Positions 33,648 to 42,397 of a stretch of DNA of 64,000 bases are shown piece by piece. The position numbers were made by a program, and so were the translations under genes. Location: assembly GCF_900104485.1 (NCBI RefSeq), contig NZ_FMXQ01000005.1, forward strand, positions 124,001-188,000. The letters are read 5' to 3'. The DNA comes from Bauldia litoralis (GTDB lineage Bacteria; Pseudomonadota; Alphaproteobacteria; Rhizobiales; Kaistiaceae). Numbering within the stretch: position 1 is the stretch's first letter; each line of letters starts with the position of its first letter. The notes under the pieces are model-generated. The model was not told where the DNA came from. It was given only the letters and a program-made list of their open reading frames with translations, and did not search any database.

Positions 33648-34745
33648 ATGGTGAAGAAACTCATCGACCATGCAATGAATCGGCGCGTCGGGCGCCGCGA
33701 CTTCCTCAAGGGTGCTGCGGCCGCGGGTGCGGTTGGCGCCTTCCCGGCGATCATCACCCGTTCGGCCTTCGCGTCCGAGCACCCAACCGTTGTCAACTCG
33801 ATCCGGTCGCTGTCCAACCCCTATCACGCGACATGGAATGCGGGCGGCGCGGCTTTCGCCAACTCGGTCGGCGCCGACTACGTGACGCTCGTCACCGAAG
33901 GCAACAGCGAGAAGGGCATCGCCGACATCAAGGCGATCCTTGCCAAGACTGGCGGCAACTGCGTCGTCAATGTCGATCCCAACGACGCCCCGGATGCGCG
34001 GCCGATCGTCGAGGCCTGCAAGGACGCGGGCGCCTATGTCGTGACACAGTGGAACAAGCCGGCCGACCTGCATCCCTGGGACTACGATCCGAACTACGTC
34101 GCCCACATCTCGTTCGACGGCGTGCCTTACGGCAAGGCCATGGCCGAGACCCTGATCAAGGCGATGGGCGGCAAGGGCGGCATCGTCGCTCTCGGCGGCA
34201 TCGAATCGAATACCCCGGCCATCGCCCGCAAGGCCGGCCTGATGCAGGCGCTTGAGGCGAACCCGGATGTCGAGCTTCTCGACTTCCAGGTTGCCAACTG
34301 GTCCGAGACGGAAGCGCTCGAGAAGACCAACGCCTGGCTGACCCAGTTCGGTGACCAGATCTCCGGCATCTGGGCGGCGAATGACGGCATGGCGCTTGCC
34401 GCCGTCGAGGCGCTTCGGGCCGACGGGCGCGCCGGTACGGTTCCGGTCACCGGCATCGACGGCATCCAGCTCGCGGTCGAGGCGATCCTCAACGGCGAGA
34501 TGGCCGGCACCGTCGCCTGGGACCCCTTCTGGCAGGGCGGAATGGGCCTGTCGATCGGCTACCATGCCAAGACCGGCGGCTTCGACCCGACGACGGAACC
34601 GAAGGACCATCGCGAGTTCTACGGCAAGGGCGTCATCATCACCGCCGACAGCGCGCAGTCGTATTTCGACAACAATATCGCTGCCGAGCCGACGCTCGAC
34701 TGGAACGACATCTGGGGCCGGGTCAACGGCCAGATCGTCTACTGA
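33648..34745 (+). CDS. Sugar-binding protein of CUT2 ABC importer (Tat-exported)
   Basis: This 365-residue ribose-type periplasmic binding protein is the first gene of operon E. It has a twin-arginine signal (G-R16-R17-D-F-L-K) followed by an Ala/Gly-rich hydrophobic stretch, with cleavage near AFA-SE. The mature domain starts TVVNSIRSLSNPYHATW, typical of type 1 sugar-binding folds. The ATG at 33648 has GGTGGAG 8 bases before it, so the in-frame TTG two codons earlier was not used. The ligand is unknown; the downstream genes suggest a polyol or sugar. Confidence 0.9.
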   Translation: MVKKLIDHAMNRRVGRRDFLKGAAAAGAVGAFPAIITRSAFASEHPTVVNSIRSLSNPYHATWNAGGAAFANSVGADYVTLVTEGNSEKGIADIKAILAKTGGNCVVNVDPNDAPDARPIVEACKDAGAYVVTQWNKPADLHPWDYDPNYVAHISFDGVPYGKAMAETLIKAMGGKGGIVALGGIESNTPAIARKAGLMQALEANPDVELLDFQVANWSETEALEKTNAWLTQFGDQISGIWAANDGMALAAVEALRADGRAGTVPVTGIDGIQLAVEAILNGEMAGTVAWDPFWQGGMGLSIGYHAKTGGFDPTTEPKDHREFYGKGVIITADSAQSYFDNNIAAEPTLDWNDIWGRVNGQIVY

Positions 34746-34873
34746 GCCAGACTGTGTGAGCGCGCTCCAGCGCGCTCACCTCCTCCCGTTGCGAACCGTC
34801 TTGTCCCGGATTGCCGGGGCGAGACGGGTCGTGGCCCGGCTGTTCCCTGCTGTCTAGAAAGCGAAAGCCCGAG

Positions 34874-35875
34874 ATGTCCCTGGACACATCCGCAAGCGCG
34901 ACGGATTCCGGCGCGACCCCGCGTCCGCGCCGATGGCGGATCGCGTCCTGGGCGCCGGTCATCGTCCTCGTGGCGCTGTGCATCATCATCGGGCTGATCA
35001 ACCCGAATTTCTTCAGCTTCGGCAATTTCGTCCGCATGAGCCAGACCGCGATGATCCCGCTGGTGCTCGGGCTCGGCGCGACCTTCATCATCCTGATGGG
35101 ATCGATCGACCTTTCGGTTGAAGGCATCCTGACGCTCGGCGCGGTCATCCTGTCGATGCTGGTGCTGAACGGCGCCAACGCCAACGACCTCGGGATCTTC
35201 GGCATCTTCATCGTCCTGGCGGTCGGCGCCTCGGTCGGCTTCATCAACGGCGTCATCCATGTCCGTCTGAAAGTGCCGTCCTTCATGACGACGCTCGGCG
35301 TCTGGTTCATCGGCGTCGGGGTGGCCAATGCACTGCTCGGCGGCATGGCGACGCGGATCAACTCGCCGATGATCCGCGGCCTGGCGATCGACCGCTTCCT
35401 CGGATTCCCGTGGGGCGTATGGCTCGCCCTGCTCTGCTTCGTCATCGCCCTGGTCATCCAGAACTACACGCGGCTGGGGCGCTATATCTACGCGCTCGGC
35501 GGCGGCGAGGAGCTTGCAGAACTCTCTGGCATCCCGGTCGGGCGTGTTCGCATCATGACCTTCACGCTCGCCGGAATCTTCTACGCGGTCGGCGGCATTC
35601 TCGCCGCCGCGCAACTCGGCCTCGGCAACGCGCAGATCGGCAATGGCCGCCTGTTCACGACGATTACCGCGGTGGTGGTCGGCGGCACGGCGCTGACCGG
35701 TGGTCGCGGCGGCGTCCACCAGACCCTGATCGGCGTCCTCATCGTCGTCGTGCTCAACAACGGCATGGTGCTGATGGGGGTCAAACCCAGCGTCCAGATC
35801 GGCGTGCAGGGCCTGATGATCATCGCGGCCGTGGCGCTGTCGATCGACCGCAAGCTGATCCGGATCGTCAAATGA
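34874..35875 (+). CDS. Sugar ABC transporter permease (CUT2)
   Basis: This 333-residue permease has about nine hydrophobic segments and the family motif MGSIDLSVEG near residue 76, plus GGTALTGGRGGV toward the C-terminus. The ATG at 34874 starts the homologous part. Its stop overlaps the ATPase start in ATGA. With the permease at 37410 it forms a heterodimeric channel, with the ATPase gene placed between the two permease genes. Confidence 0.9.
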   Translation: MSLDTSASATDSGATPRPRRWRIASWAPVIVLVALCIIIGLINPNFFSFGNFVRMSQTAMIPLVLGLGATFIILMGSIDLSVEGILTLGAVILSMLVLNGANANDLGIFGIFIVLAVGASVGFINGVIHVRLKVPSFMTTLGVWFIGVGVANALLGGMATRINSPMIRGLAIDRFLGFPWGVWLALLCFVIALVIQNYTRLGRYIYALGGGEELAELSGIPVGRVRIMTFTLAGIFYAVGGILAAAQLGLGNAQIGNGRLFTTITAVVVGGTALTGGRGGVHQTLIGVLIVVVLNNGMVLMGVKPSVQIGVQGLMIIAAVALSIDRKLIRIVK

Positions 35876-37401
35876 GCGAGAGCCCCGCAACAACGCCCGC
35901 CCTGGCGCTGGTCAACGTCGACAAATACTTCCCCGGCGTCCATGCGCTGAAGGATGTCTCGATCGAGATCCAGCCCGGCGAGGTCGTCGGCCTGATCGGC
36001 GAGAACGGCGCCGGCAAGTCGACGCTGATGAAGATCCTCAGCGGCGTCTACCAGCCTGACTCCGGCTCCATCCTGATCGCCGGCGAGCCGACCCATATCG
36101 CCAGCGCCGCCGATGCCAACCACAAGGGCATCGGCATGGTGTTCCAGGAGCAGTCGCTCCTGACCAACCTGACCGTCGGCGAAAACATCTATCTCGGCAA
36201 CGAGGCGCAGTTCACGCGCTTCGGCATCGTCGACTGGAACGCGCTCTATGCGGCGGCGTCGCGGCAACTGGCCAAGGTCCAGGTCGATGTCGACCCGCGC
36301 ATGCGCTCGGAAGACCTCGACTTCGCCGCGCGCCAGATGGTGGAGCTGGCCAAGGCCCTGACGCTCGAGGACCTTGCTGGCGGACACCTGGTCATCCTGC
36401 TCGACGAGCCGACATCGGTGCTCGAACGGGCCGAGATCGAGGTTCTGTTCGCGCGGGTCCGGGCGCTGAAATCGCGCGCCTCCTTCATCTTCGTCTCGCA
36501 CCGGCTGGACGAGGTGCTCGAGCTTTCCGACCGCATCTACATCATGAAGGACGGCGCGGTCGTCGGCGACCTCAAGTCCGGCGAGGCGGAAGTCAGCGAG
36601 TTGCACCAGTTGATGGTCGGCCGCAGCCTGCAGTCGGAATATTACCGCGAGACGCTGCAGAAGCCCTATCGGGACGAGGTGCTGGTCGAGGCGGAGGGGC
36701 TGTCGCTCGGCACCGCTTACAAGGATATCAGCTTCAAGCTCCATGCCGGGGAAATCCTCGGCATTGCCGGGGTGATCGGCTCCGGCCGCGAGGAACTGAC
36801 CCGCACGCTGGCCGGCTTCGCGCCGCATGACGGCGGCCGCCTGCGCGTCGGCGACCGCGATGTGCGGCTGCGCTCGCCGGCCGAAGCGGTAGATATCGGG
36901 CTCGGCTACATTCCGCGCGAGCGGCGGGTCGAAGGGCTGGTGCTCTTCCTCTCGGTCGCGGCCAACATCACGCTTGGCGACCTCGGCAGCCTCGCCCGCT
37001 TCGGGCTGATCAATGCCGGCGAGGAGCGCCGACTGGCGTCGAAATGGTCCGAACGGCTTAATGTCCGCACGCCCAGCATCAACACGCTCTGCCTCAACCT
37101 GTCCGGCGGCAACCAGCAGAAGGTGGTGCTCGCCAAGTGGCTGAACGCCAAGGCGAGGATCCTCATCCTCGATCACCCGACGCGCGGTCTCGATGTCGGC
37201 GCCAAGGAAGAGGTCTACGAACTGGTGCGGGCGACCACCGCCGAGGGGGTCGCGGTGATCCTCACCTCCGACACGCTGGAGGAGACGATCGGACTCAGCC
37301 ACACGGTGCTGGTGATGCGCGACGGGACGATCACCCATCGCACCGAAGCCGCCCCCGGCGCGAAGCCGCGGCAGGTCGATCTCATCGGACACATGGTCTA
37401 G
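35872..37401 (+). CDS. Sugar ABC transporter ATP-binding protein, two NBDs, altered catalytic residue
   Basis: This 509-residue RbsA-type ATPase has two nucleotide-binding domains. NBD1 has Walker A GENGAGKST (43-51) and Walker B VILLDEPTSVL, but its signature is degenerate (LDFAARQ in place of LSGGQ). NBD2 lacks a standard Walker A, as usual, and has a good signature (LSGGNQQ), but its Walker B reads ILD434-H435-PTRG, so the catalytic Glu is His. At the site joining NBD1 Walker A to the NBD2 signature, the catalytic Glu of NBD1 is intact, so one working ATP site remains. It is the energy subunit for operon E. Confidence 0.9.
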   Translation: MSESPATTPALALVNVDKYFPGVHALKDVSIEIQPGEVVGLIGENGAGKSTLMKILSGVYQPDSGSILIAGEPTHIASAADANHKGIGMVFQEQSLLTNLTVGENIYLGNEAQFTRFGIVDWNALYAAASRQLAKVQVDVDPRMRSEDLDFAARQMVELAKALTLEDLAGGHLVILLDEPTSVLERAEIEVLFARVRALKSRASFIFVSHRLDEVLELSDRIYIMKDGAVVGDLKSGEAEVSELHQLMVGRSLQSEYYRETLQKPYRDEVLVEAEGLSLGTAYKDISFKLHAGEILGIAGVIGSGREELTRTLAGFAPHDGGRLRVGDRDVRLRSPAEAVDIGLGYIPRERRVEGLVLFLSVAANITLGDLGSLARFGLINAGEERRLASKWSERLNVRTPSINTLCLNLSGGNQQKVVLAKWLNAKARILILDHPTRGLDVGAKEEVYELVRATTAEGVAVILTSDTLEETIGLSHTVLVMRDGTITHRTEAAPGAKPRQVDLIGHMV

Positions 37402-37409
37402 GGGTAACG

Positions 37410-38369
37410 ATGAACGCACTTGTCGAGAAAATCGGCGCCGACCGCATCCGGCAATGGCTGCCACTGGCAACGCTCGTCATCCTGGTCGTTGCGATCGGCA
37501 TCGTCGAGCCGACCTTCCTCCAGCCCGCCTCCCTGCTCCAGCTCGCCAGCGACACGGCGGTGCTCTTCATCCTCGCGACCGGCGTGACCTTCGTCATCAT
37601 GCTCGGCGGCATCGACCTGTCGATCCAGTCGATGGCGTCGCTGGCCAGCGTTATCGTCGCGCTGACCATCACCCGGCTGGGCTATGGTTCCTTCGTCCTG
37701 GCGGTGGCGGTCGGCGCGCTGGCCGGGCTGCTCTCCGGGCTCGCCCATGTGAAGCTGCGGATTCCGTCCTTCATCGCCACGCTGGCGGCGGGCGGCGTCC
37801 TGTTCAGCACGGCTCTGGTCATCTCCGGCGAACGCTCGATCACGATGGGCGACTCGGCGCGGGCTCTGCAGGAGTGGATCACCGGCACCGTCTTCGGCAT
37901 CCCGAATGTCGTGATCGTTGGCCTGATCGTGCTGGCCATCGCCCATACGCTGCAGAGCAAGACGCGCTTCGGCCGTTACAGCGCGGCGATCGGCGCCGGC
38001 GAGCCGGCCGCCTATGCGTCCGGCGTCAAGGTCGACCGGCAGAAGATCTTCGCCTTCATCCTGTCGTCGGGGTTCGCGGCGCTTGCCGGCGTCATCCTCG
38101 CCGGCAGACTGTCGAGCGGTTCGCCGACACTTGCCGCGGAGCTGCTGCTGCCGTCGATCGCGGCGGTCGTTGTCGGCGGGACGGCGATCACCGGCGGCGT
38201 CGGCAGCATCTGGCGCACCCTGGTCGGGGCGCTGATCATCTCGGTCGTGCGCATCGGCATGACCTTTCTCGGCGTCAACATCTTCGCCCAGAACATCGTC
38301 TTCGGCGCAGTGTTGATCCTCGCCGTCGCCATCACGATCGATCGGTCCAAAATCCCGATCGTCAAATAA
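37410..38369 (+). CDS. Sugar ABC transporter permease (CUT2)
   Basis: This 319-residue permease is the second channel subunit of the operon E importer. It has the motif LGGIDLSIQS near residue 65 and GGTAITGGVGSI in the C-terminal part, with about nine membrane segments. The ATG at 37410, nine bases after the ATPase stop and preceded by AGGGG, begins the homologous region. Confidence 0.9.
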   Translation: MNALVEKIGADRIRQWLPLATLVILVVAIGIVEPTFLQPASLLQLASDTAVLFILATGVTFVIMLGGIDLSIQSMASLASVIVALTITRLGYGSFVLAVAVGALAGLLSGLAHVKLRIPSFIATLAAGGVLFSTALVISGERSITMGDSARALQEWITGTVFGIPNVVIVGLIVLAIAHTLQSKTRFGRYSAAIGAGEPAAYASGVKVDRQKIFAFILSSGFAALAGVILAGRLSSGSPTLAAELLLPSIAAVVVGGTAITGGVGSIWRTLVGALIISVVRIGMTFLGVNIFAQNIVFGAVLILAVAITIDRSKIPIVK

Positions 38370-38386
38370 CCAGCAGGAGCAATGCA

Positions 38387-39178
38387 ATGGACCTCGGTCT
38401 TCGCGACAAGGTAGCAGTGATCAGCGGCGGCAGCATTGGCATCGGGCTCGCCGTCGCCAAGGGTTTCGCGGCGGAAGGCGCGAATGTCGTCATCACCGCC
38501 CGCAACACCGAACGGCTCGAAGCCGCGCGCGAAGAGATCGCCTCGGCCGGCAAGGTCAAGGTCCTGACCGTGGCCAGCGACGTCGCCACCGCCGAGGGTG
38601 TCGATGCCATTGTCGCCGCCGTCGAGAAGGAATTCGGCGGCGCCGACATCCTCCTCAACAATGCCGGTTCCGGCAGCAACGAGACGATCATGGAAGCGCC
38701 GGACGAGAAATGGCAGGCCTATTGGGACCTGCACGTCATGGCGGCGGTCCGGCTGGCCCGGGGACTGGTGCCTTCGATGAAGAAGCGCGGCGGCGGCGTC
38801 ATCCTCAACAACGCCTCGATCTGCGCCTCGCAGCCGCTGTGGTACGAGCCGATCTACAACGTCACCAAGGCGGCGCTGGTGATGCTGTCCAAGACGATGT
38901 CGACGGAATTCGTCAAGGACAATATCCGGGTCAACGCGGTCAATTGCGGCTTCGTGCTGACGCCGGACTGGATCAAGACCGCCAAGCAGCTGACGGCCGA
39001 TAGCGGCGGCGACTGGCAGGGCTATATCGACAACCTCGCCAAGGAGAACGCGCCGATCGGCCGCTTTGCCTCGCCGGAGGAAGTCGCCAACTTCTTTGTT
39101 TTCCTCTGCTCGGATCGCGCGAGCTATTCCGTCGGTTCGACCTACTTCATCGATGGCGGGATGCTCAAGACGGTCTAG
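38387..39178 (+). CDS. Short-chain dehydrogenase/reductase
   Basis: This 263-residue classical SDR has the nucleotide-binding loop SGGSIGIG (13-20), NNAG at 91-94 and the catalytic Ser144, Tyr157 and Lys161 (YNVTK). It follows the permease gene by 17 bases with an AGGAG ribosome site. Placed before a kinase and class II aldolase, the likely job is NAD(P)-dependent oxidation of a polyol to a ketose, or of an aldose at C1. Both activities are common in this family. Confidence 0.88.
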   Translation: MDLGLRDKVAVISGGSIGIGLAVAKGFAAEGANVVITARNTERLEAAREEIASAGKVKVLTVASDVATAEGVDAIVAAVEKEFGGADILLNNAGSGSNETIMEAPDEKWQAYWDLHVMAAVRLARGLVPSMKKRGGGVILNNASICASQPLWYEPIYNVTKAALVMLSKTMSTEFVKDNIRVNAVNCGFVLTPDWIKTAKQLTADSGGDWQGYIDNLAKENAPIGRFASPEEVANFFVFLCSDRASYSVGSTYFIDGGMLKTV

Positions 39179-39251
39179 GACCGGGCGGGTCGGGCATTGT
39201 GCACCGCGAGAAGGAGGTGATATCCCGACCGGCTCACTGGTAAGGCAGGCA

Positions 39252-40262
39252 ATGAAACCCAGCCGGAGATACCCTTCTTCAACGGATGTCGCCCGGCTGG
39301 CCGGTGTTTCCCAGTCTGCGGTCTCGCGGGCCTTTTCCGAGGGCAAGAGCATCTCGGACGAGACCCGGCAGAAGGTCTTCGAGGCGGCGAAGAAGCTCGA
39401 CTACAGCCCGAGCTTCATTCCGCGCATCCTGCTCAACCACCGCTCGCATCTGGTGGCGGTCGTCATCAGCGGGACCAGCAATCCCTTCTACGCCAACGCC
39501 CTGGAAGCCTTCACCATGGCGCTGCAGAAGGACGGCTATCAGGTGCTGCTCGTCCATATCGAGAGCGACCACTCGCTCGACGGGGCGATCCCGAAGCTGG
39601 CGAGCTACCGGGTCGATGCCATCGTCAGCGCCCTGCCGGTGCTGTCAAAGGCAGCGGCGCGGGCCTTTGCCCGGATCAAGATCCCGACCATCTCCTTCAA
39701 CACGCCGATCAAGAACCGCTGGGTCGCCTCGGTCTGCTCGGACAATGTCGGCGGAGCCGGCGCCGTTGCCGACCTGTTCGTCGCCCGCGGTGCGCGGACC
39801 TTCGGGTTCATCGCCGGCTCGGATGGCAGCTTCGCCAGCGACGAGCGACTGAGCGGCTACCGCGACCGGCTCGGCAAGCATGGCTTCGACACGGTCGAGA
39901 TCGCGACGGCGGATTTCCAGTACCAGGGCGGCCATGACGCGGCGCTCGCGCTTTTCAGCAACGGCAACGGGCCCGAAGCGATCTTCTGCGCCAACGACCT
40001 GATGGCGATCGGCGCACTCGACGCCGTGCGGCGGGCACTCGGCCTGCGGGTGCCGGAGGATGTGCTGATCGCCGGCTTTGACGACGTGCCGGAAGCCTCC
40101 TGGGGCGCCTATGACCTGACGACGGTGGTCCAGGACGGGCCGGCGATGGTTGCCGAGGCGATGAACATCCTCAATTCGATGCTGGCCTCGACCGGATCGG
40201 TTGGCGGGCCGATGCGGGTCGTACCCGGCACGCTGATTGAACGATCAACGACACTCAGATAG
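39252..40262 (+). CDS. LacI-family transcriptional regulator
   Basis: This 336-residue repressor-type protein has the N-terminal LacI helix-turn-helix (TDVARLAGVSQSAVSRAFS, about residues 11-29), the hinge, and a ribose-binding-type effector domain with the landmarks VVISGTSNPFY and IAGFDDVPEA. The ATG at 39252 is where the DNA-binding domain starts. It is encoded inside operon E, so it probably controls its own operon through the palindrome at 33551-33566. Confidence 0.92.
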   Translation: MKPSRRYPSSTDVARLAGVSQSAVSRAFSEGKSISDETRQKVFEAAKKLDYSPSFIPRILLNHRSHLVAVVISGTSNPFYANALEAFTMALQKDGYQVLLVHIESDHSLDGAIPKLASYRVDAIVSALPVLSKAAARAFARIKIPTISFNTPIKNRWVASVCSDNVGGAGAVADLFVARGARTFGFIAGSDGSFASDERLSGYRDRLGKHGFDTVEIATADFQYQGGHDAALALFSNGNGPEAIFCANDLMAIGALDAVRRALGLRVPEDVLIAGFDDVPEASWGAYDLTTVVQDGPAMVAEAMNILNSMLASTGSVGGPMRVVPGTLIERSTTLR

Positions 40263-40277
40263 ACCCTACGCGCTCCC

Positions 40278-41678
40278 ATGAAACACGTCGCAGTCCTCGA
40301 TATCGGCAAGACCAACGTCAAACTGTCCATCGCGACAGGCGACGGGGTCATGCTCGAATCGGTCTCGACCGGCAATGAACTGCTCGCCGGTCCGCCCTAC
40401 CTCCATCCCGACGCGGAGGCGATCGAGGCCTGGTTCCTCGACCAGCTCGGCAACCTGGCCCGCCGCCATACGATCGACGCCGTCGTCGCCACGTCGCATG
40501 GGTCGCTCGGCGCCCTGGTCGGCGGGGGGCGTCTGTTGATGCCCCCGGTCGATTACGAAAACGAGCCTTCCGAGGCGCTCAATCGACGCTATGCGGAGCT
40601 GGCCGGGTCGCTGGCCGACTGCGGCAGCCCGATCATGCCGGGCTTCGCCCACATGGCCCGCCAGATGCTGTTTCTCGAGACGGAGTGGCCCGAAACAGTC
40701 GCGGAAGCAGAGCATTACCTTGGTGGACCGCAATACTGGGCGTGGCGACTGTCGGCCATCGCCGCCAGCGAAATCACCTATCTCGGCGCTCAATCCCATC
40801 TCTGGAACGTCCGCAAGGCGCGATACCTGCCGATCGTCGCGTCGCGCGGCTGGCAGCGGCTGTTGCCGCCGATCGAGCCGGCCTGGCGGAGGCTCGGCGC
40901 GATCATGCCGGACCTGGTGCGCCGCCACGGCCTCCCGGAAGGCATCGGCGTGCTTTGCGGCATCCACGATTCCAGCGCCAACTTCTACCGCTACCAGCAG
41001 GCCGGGCTCAGCGATGTCGCGCTGATCTCGACCGGCACCTGGATCGTCGGGCTCGGCGACATCAGGCGGCCGGACGATCTGGTCGTTTCGGAGCAGCGGC
41101 TCTGCAACGCGGACGTTCATGGCAAGCCGTTGGCCGGCGTGCTGGCCATGGGTGGCCGTGAGTTCGCGGCGCTCGCCGGTGACGCGGGCGAGGGCACGGC
41201 CGATGTCGCGGACGTGGCACGCCTGCTGGCGGGCGGGACAATGCCCCTGCCCTCCTTCAGCGACCACGACGTGCTCTTCCCGGGCACGGCGGGCAAGGGC
41301 CGCATCGACGGGCCGCAGCCGGCCACGCCCGGCGAACGGCGGGCGCTGGCGCTTCTCTATGTCGCGCTGCTGACCGACACCTGCCTCGACGTCCTGGGCG
41401 AGCAAGGCACGACGGTGCTCGACGGCTCCTTCGTCCGGGACCCGCTCTATCCTGCGCTGGTCGCCGCCCTGCGGCCGAAACGGCGGACGCTTTTCAATAC
41501 CGAGGCCAACGGCACGGCCTCGGGCGCCGCCCTTCTGGCCAGCCACGATAGCCGTGACGGACCGGCGCCCGTTGACCTGCGGACGCCAATGGACATTGAC
41601 CTTCCCGGCCTTGCCGACTACGCAACCCGCTGGCGCCGCGCAACCGGCGGCAGCCTCCCCATAGCCAAGGACACATGA
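40278..41678 (+). CDS. FGGY-family carbohydrate kinase (fuculo-/rhamnulokinase-like)
   Basis: This 466-residue sugar kinase has the N-terminal phosphate loop LDIGKTNVKL and the second-domain motif ISTGTWIVGLG near residue 253. The adenosine-binding segment TVLDGSFVRD lies near residue 378. It overlaps the start of the class II aldolase gene by 4 bases (ATGA). A kinase and class II aldolase pair is the hallmark of L-fuculose, L-rhamnulose and similar ketose 1-phosphate pathways. The sequence is too divergent to name fucK or rhaB. Confidence 0.88.
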   Translation: MKHVAVLDIGKTNVKLSIATGDGVMLESVSTGNELLAGPPYLHPDAEAIEAWFLDQLGNLARRHTIDAVVATSHGSLGALVGGGRLLMPPVDYENEPSEALNRRYAELAGSLADCGSPIMPGFAHMARQMLFLETEWPETVAEAEHYLGGPQYWAWRLSAIAASEITYLGAQSHLWNVRKARYLPIVASRGWQRLLPPIEPAWRRLGAIMPDLVRRHGLPEGIGVLCGIHDSSANFYRYQQAGLSDVALISTGTWIVGLGDIRRPDDLVVSEQRLCNADVHGKPLAGVLAMGGREFAALAGDAGEGTADVADVARLLAGGTMPLPSFSDHDVLFPGTAGKGRIDGPQPATPGERRALALLYVALLTDTCLDVLGEQGTTVLDGSFVRDPLYPALVAALRPKRRTLFNTEANGTASGAALLASHDSRDGPAPVDLRTPMDIDLPGLADYATRWRRATGGSLPIAKDT

Positions 41679-42385
41679 CGATGACAGAGACGGCGAGCCA
41701 CGCCTCGCGGGCCGACATGGTGGATATCTGCCGGCGGATGAATTCTTCCGGCATCAACCAGGGAACCGCGGGCAACCTGTCGCTGCGGACAGGCGACACC
41801 TTCCTCATCACGCCGAGTTCGCTCGCCTATGACAAGATGGAGCCCGAGGATATCGTCGAGATGGATTTCGACGGGACCTACGAAGGCCGGCGGCGGCCCT
41901 CCTCCGAATGGCGTTTCCATCGCGACATCCTGGCGGCACGCAAGGACATCAACGTCGTCCTGCACTGCCACTCGATCTACGCGACGACGCTGGCGGTCCA
42001 TCACAAGACCATCCCGAGCTTCCACTACATGACCGGCGTTGCCGGCGGCACGACGATCCGCTGCGCCAAATACGCCACTTTCGGCACCCAGGCGCTGTCC
42101 GACTACGCGCTCGAAGCGCTGGAGGGGCGGCTGGCCTGCCTGCTCGGCCAGCACGGGCAGATCTCGCTCGGCGCCGATCTCGAAAAGGCGCTGTGGCTCG
42201 GCATCGAGGTCGAGACAATCTCGCGGCTCTATGTCCAGGCGCTGACGCTCGGCGAGCCGCCGATCCTCTCCGACGAGGAGATGGCGCGGGTACTCAAGCA
42301 GATGGACCAGATGAGCTACGGCCAGGCGCCCGATCTCGAAGGCGTCAACGACACCGCGCGACCCCGCCAGGCGGCCGACGCGTAG
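41675..42385 (+). CDS. Class II aldolase/adducin family (L-fuculose-phosphate aldolase-like)
   Basis: This 236-residue zinc aldolase has the phosphate-binding GNLS and TPSS, the catalytic E78 in SSEWRFH, and the zinc ligands H97 and H99 in LHCHS plus H160 in LGQHGQ. Length and motifs match FucA. It would cleave the ketose 1-phosphate made by the preceding kinase into dihydroxyacetone phosphate and an aldehyde. It is the last gene of operon E and converges on the proton ATPase with 12 bases between them. Confidence 0.9.
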   Translation: MTMTETASHASRADMVDICRRMNSSGINQGTAGNLSLRTGDTFLITPSSLAYDKMEPEDIVEMDFDGTYEGRRRPSSEWRFHRDILAARKDINVVLHCHSIYATTLAVHHKTIPSFHYMTGVAGGTTIRCAKYATFGTQALSDYALEALEGRLACLLGQHGQISLGADLEKALWLGIEVETISRLYVQALTLGEPPILSDEEMARVLKQMDQMSYGQAPDLEGVNDTARPRQAADA

Positions 42386-42397
42386 CGGCGATCCCGT

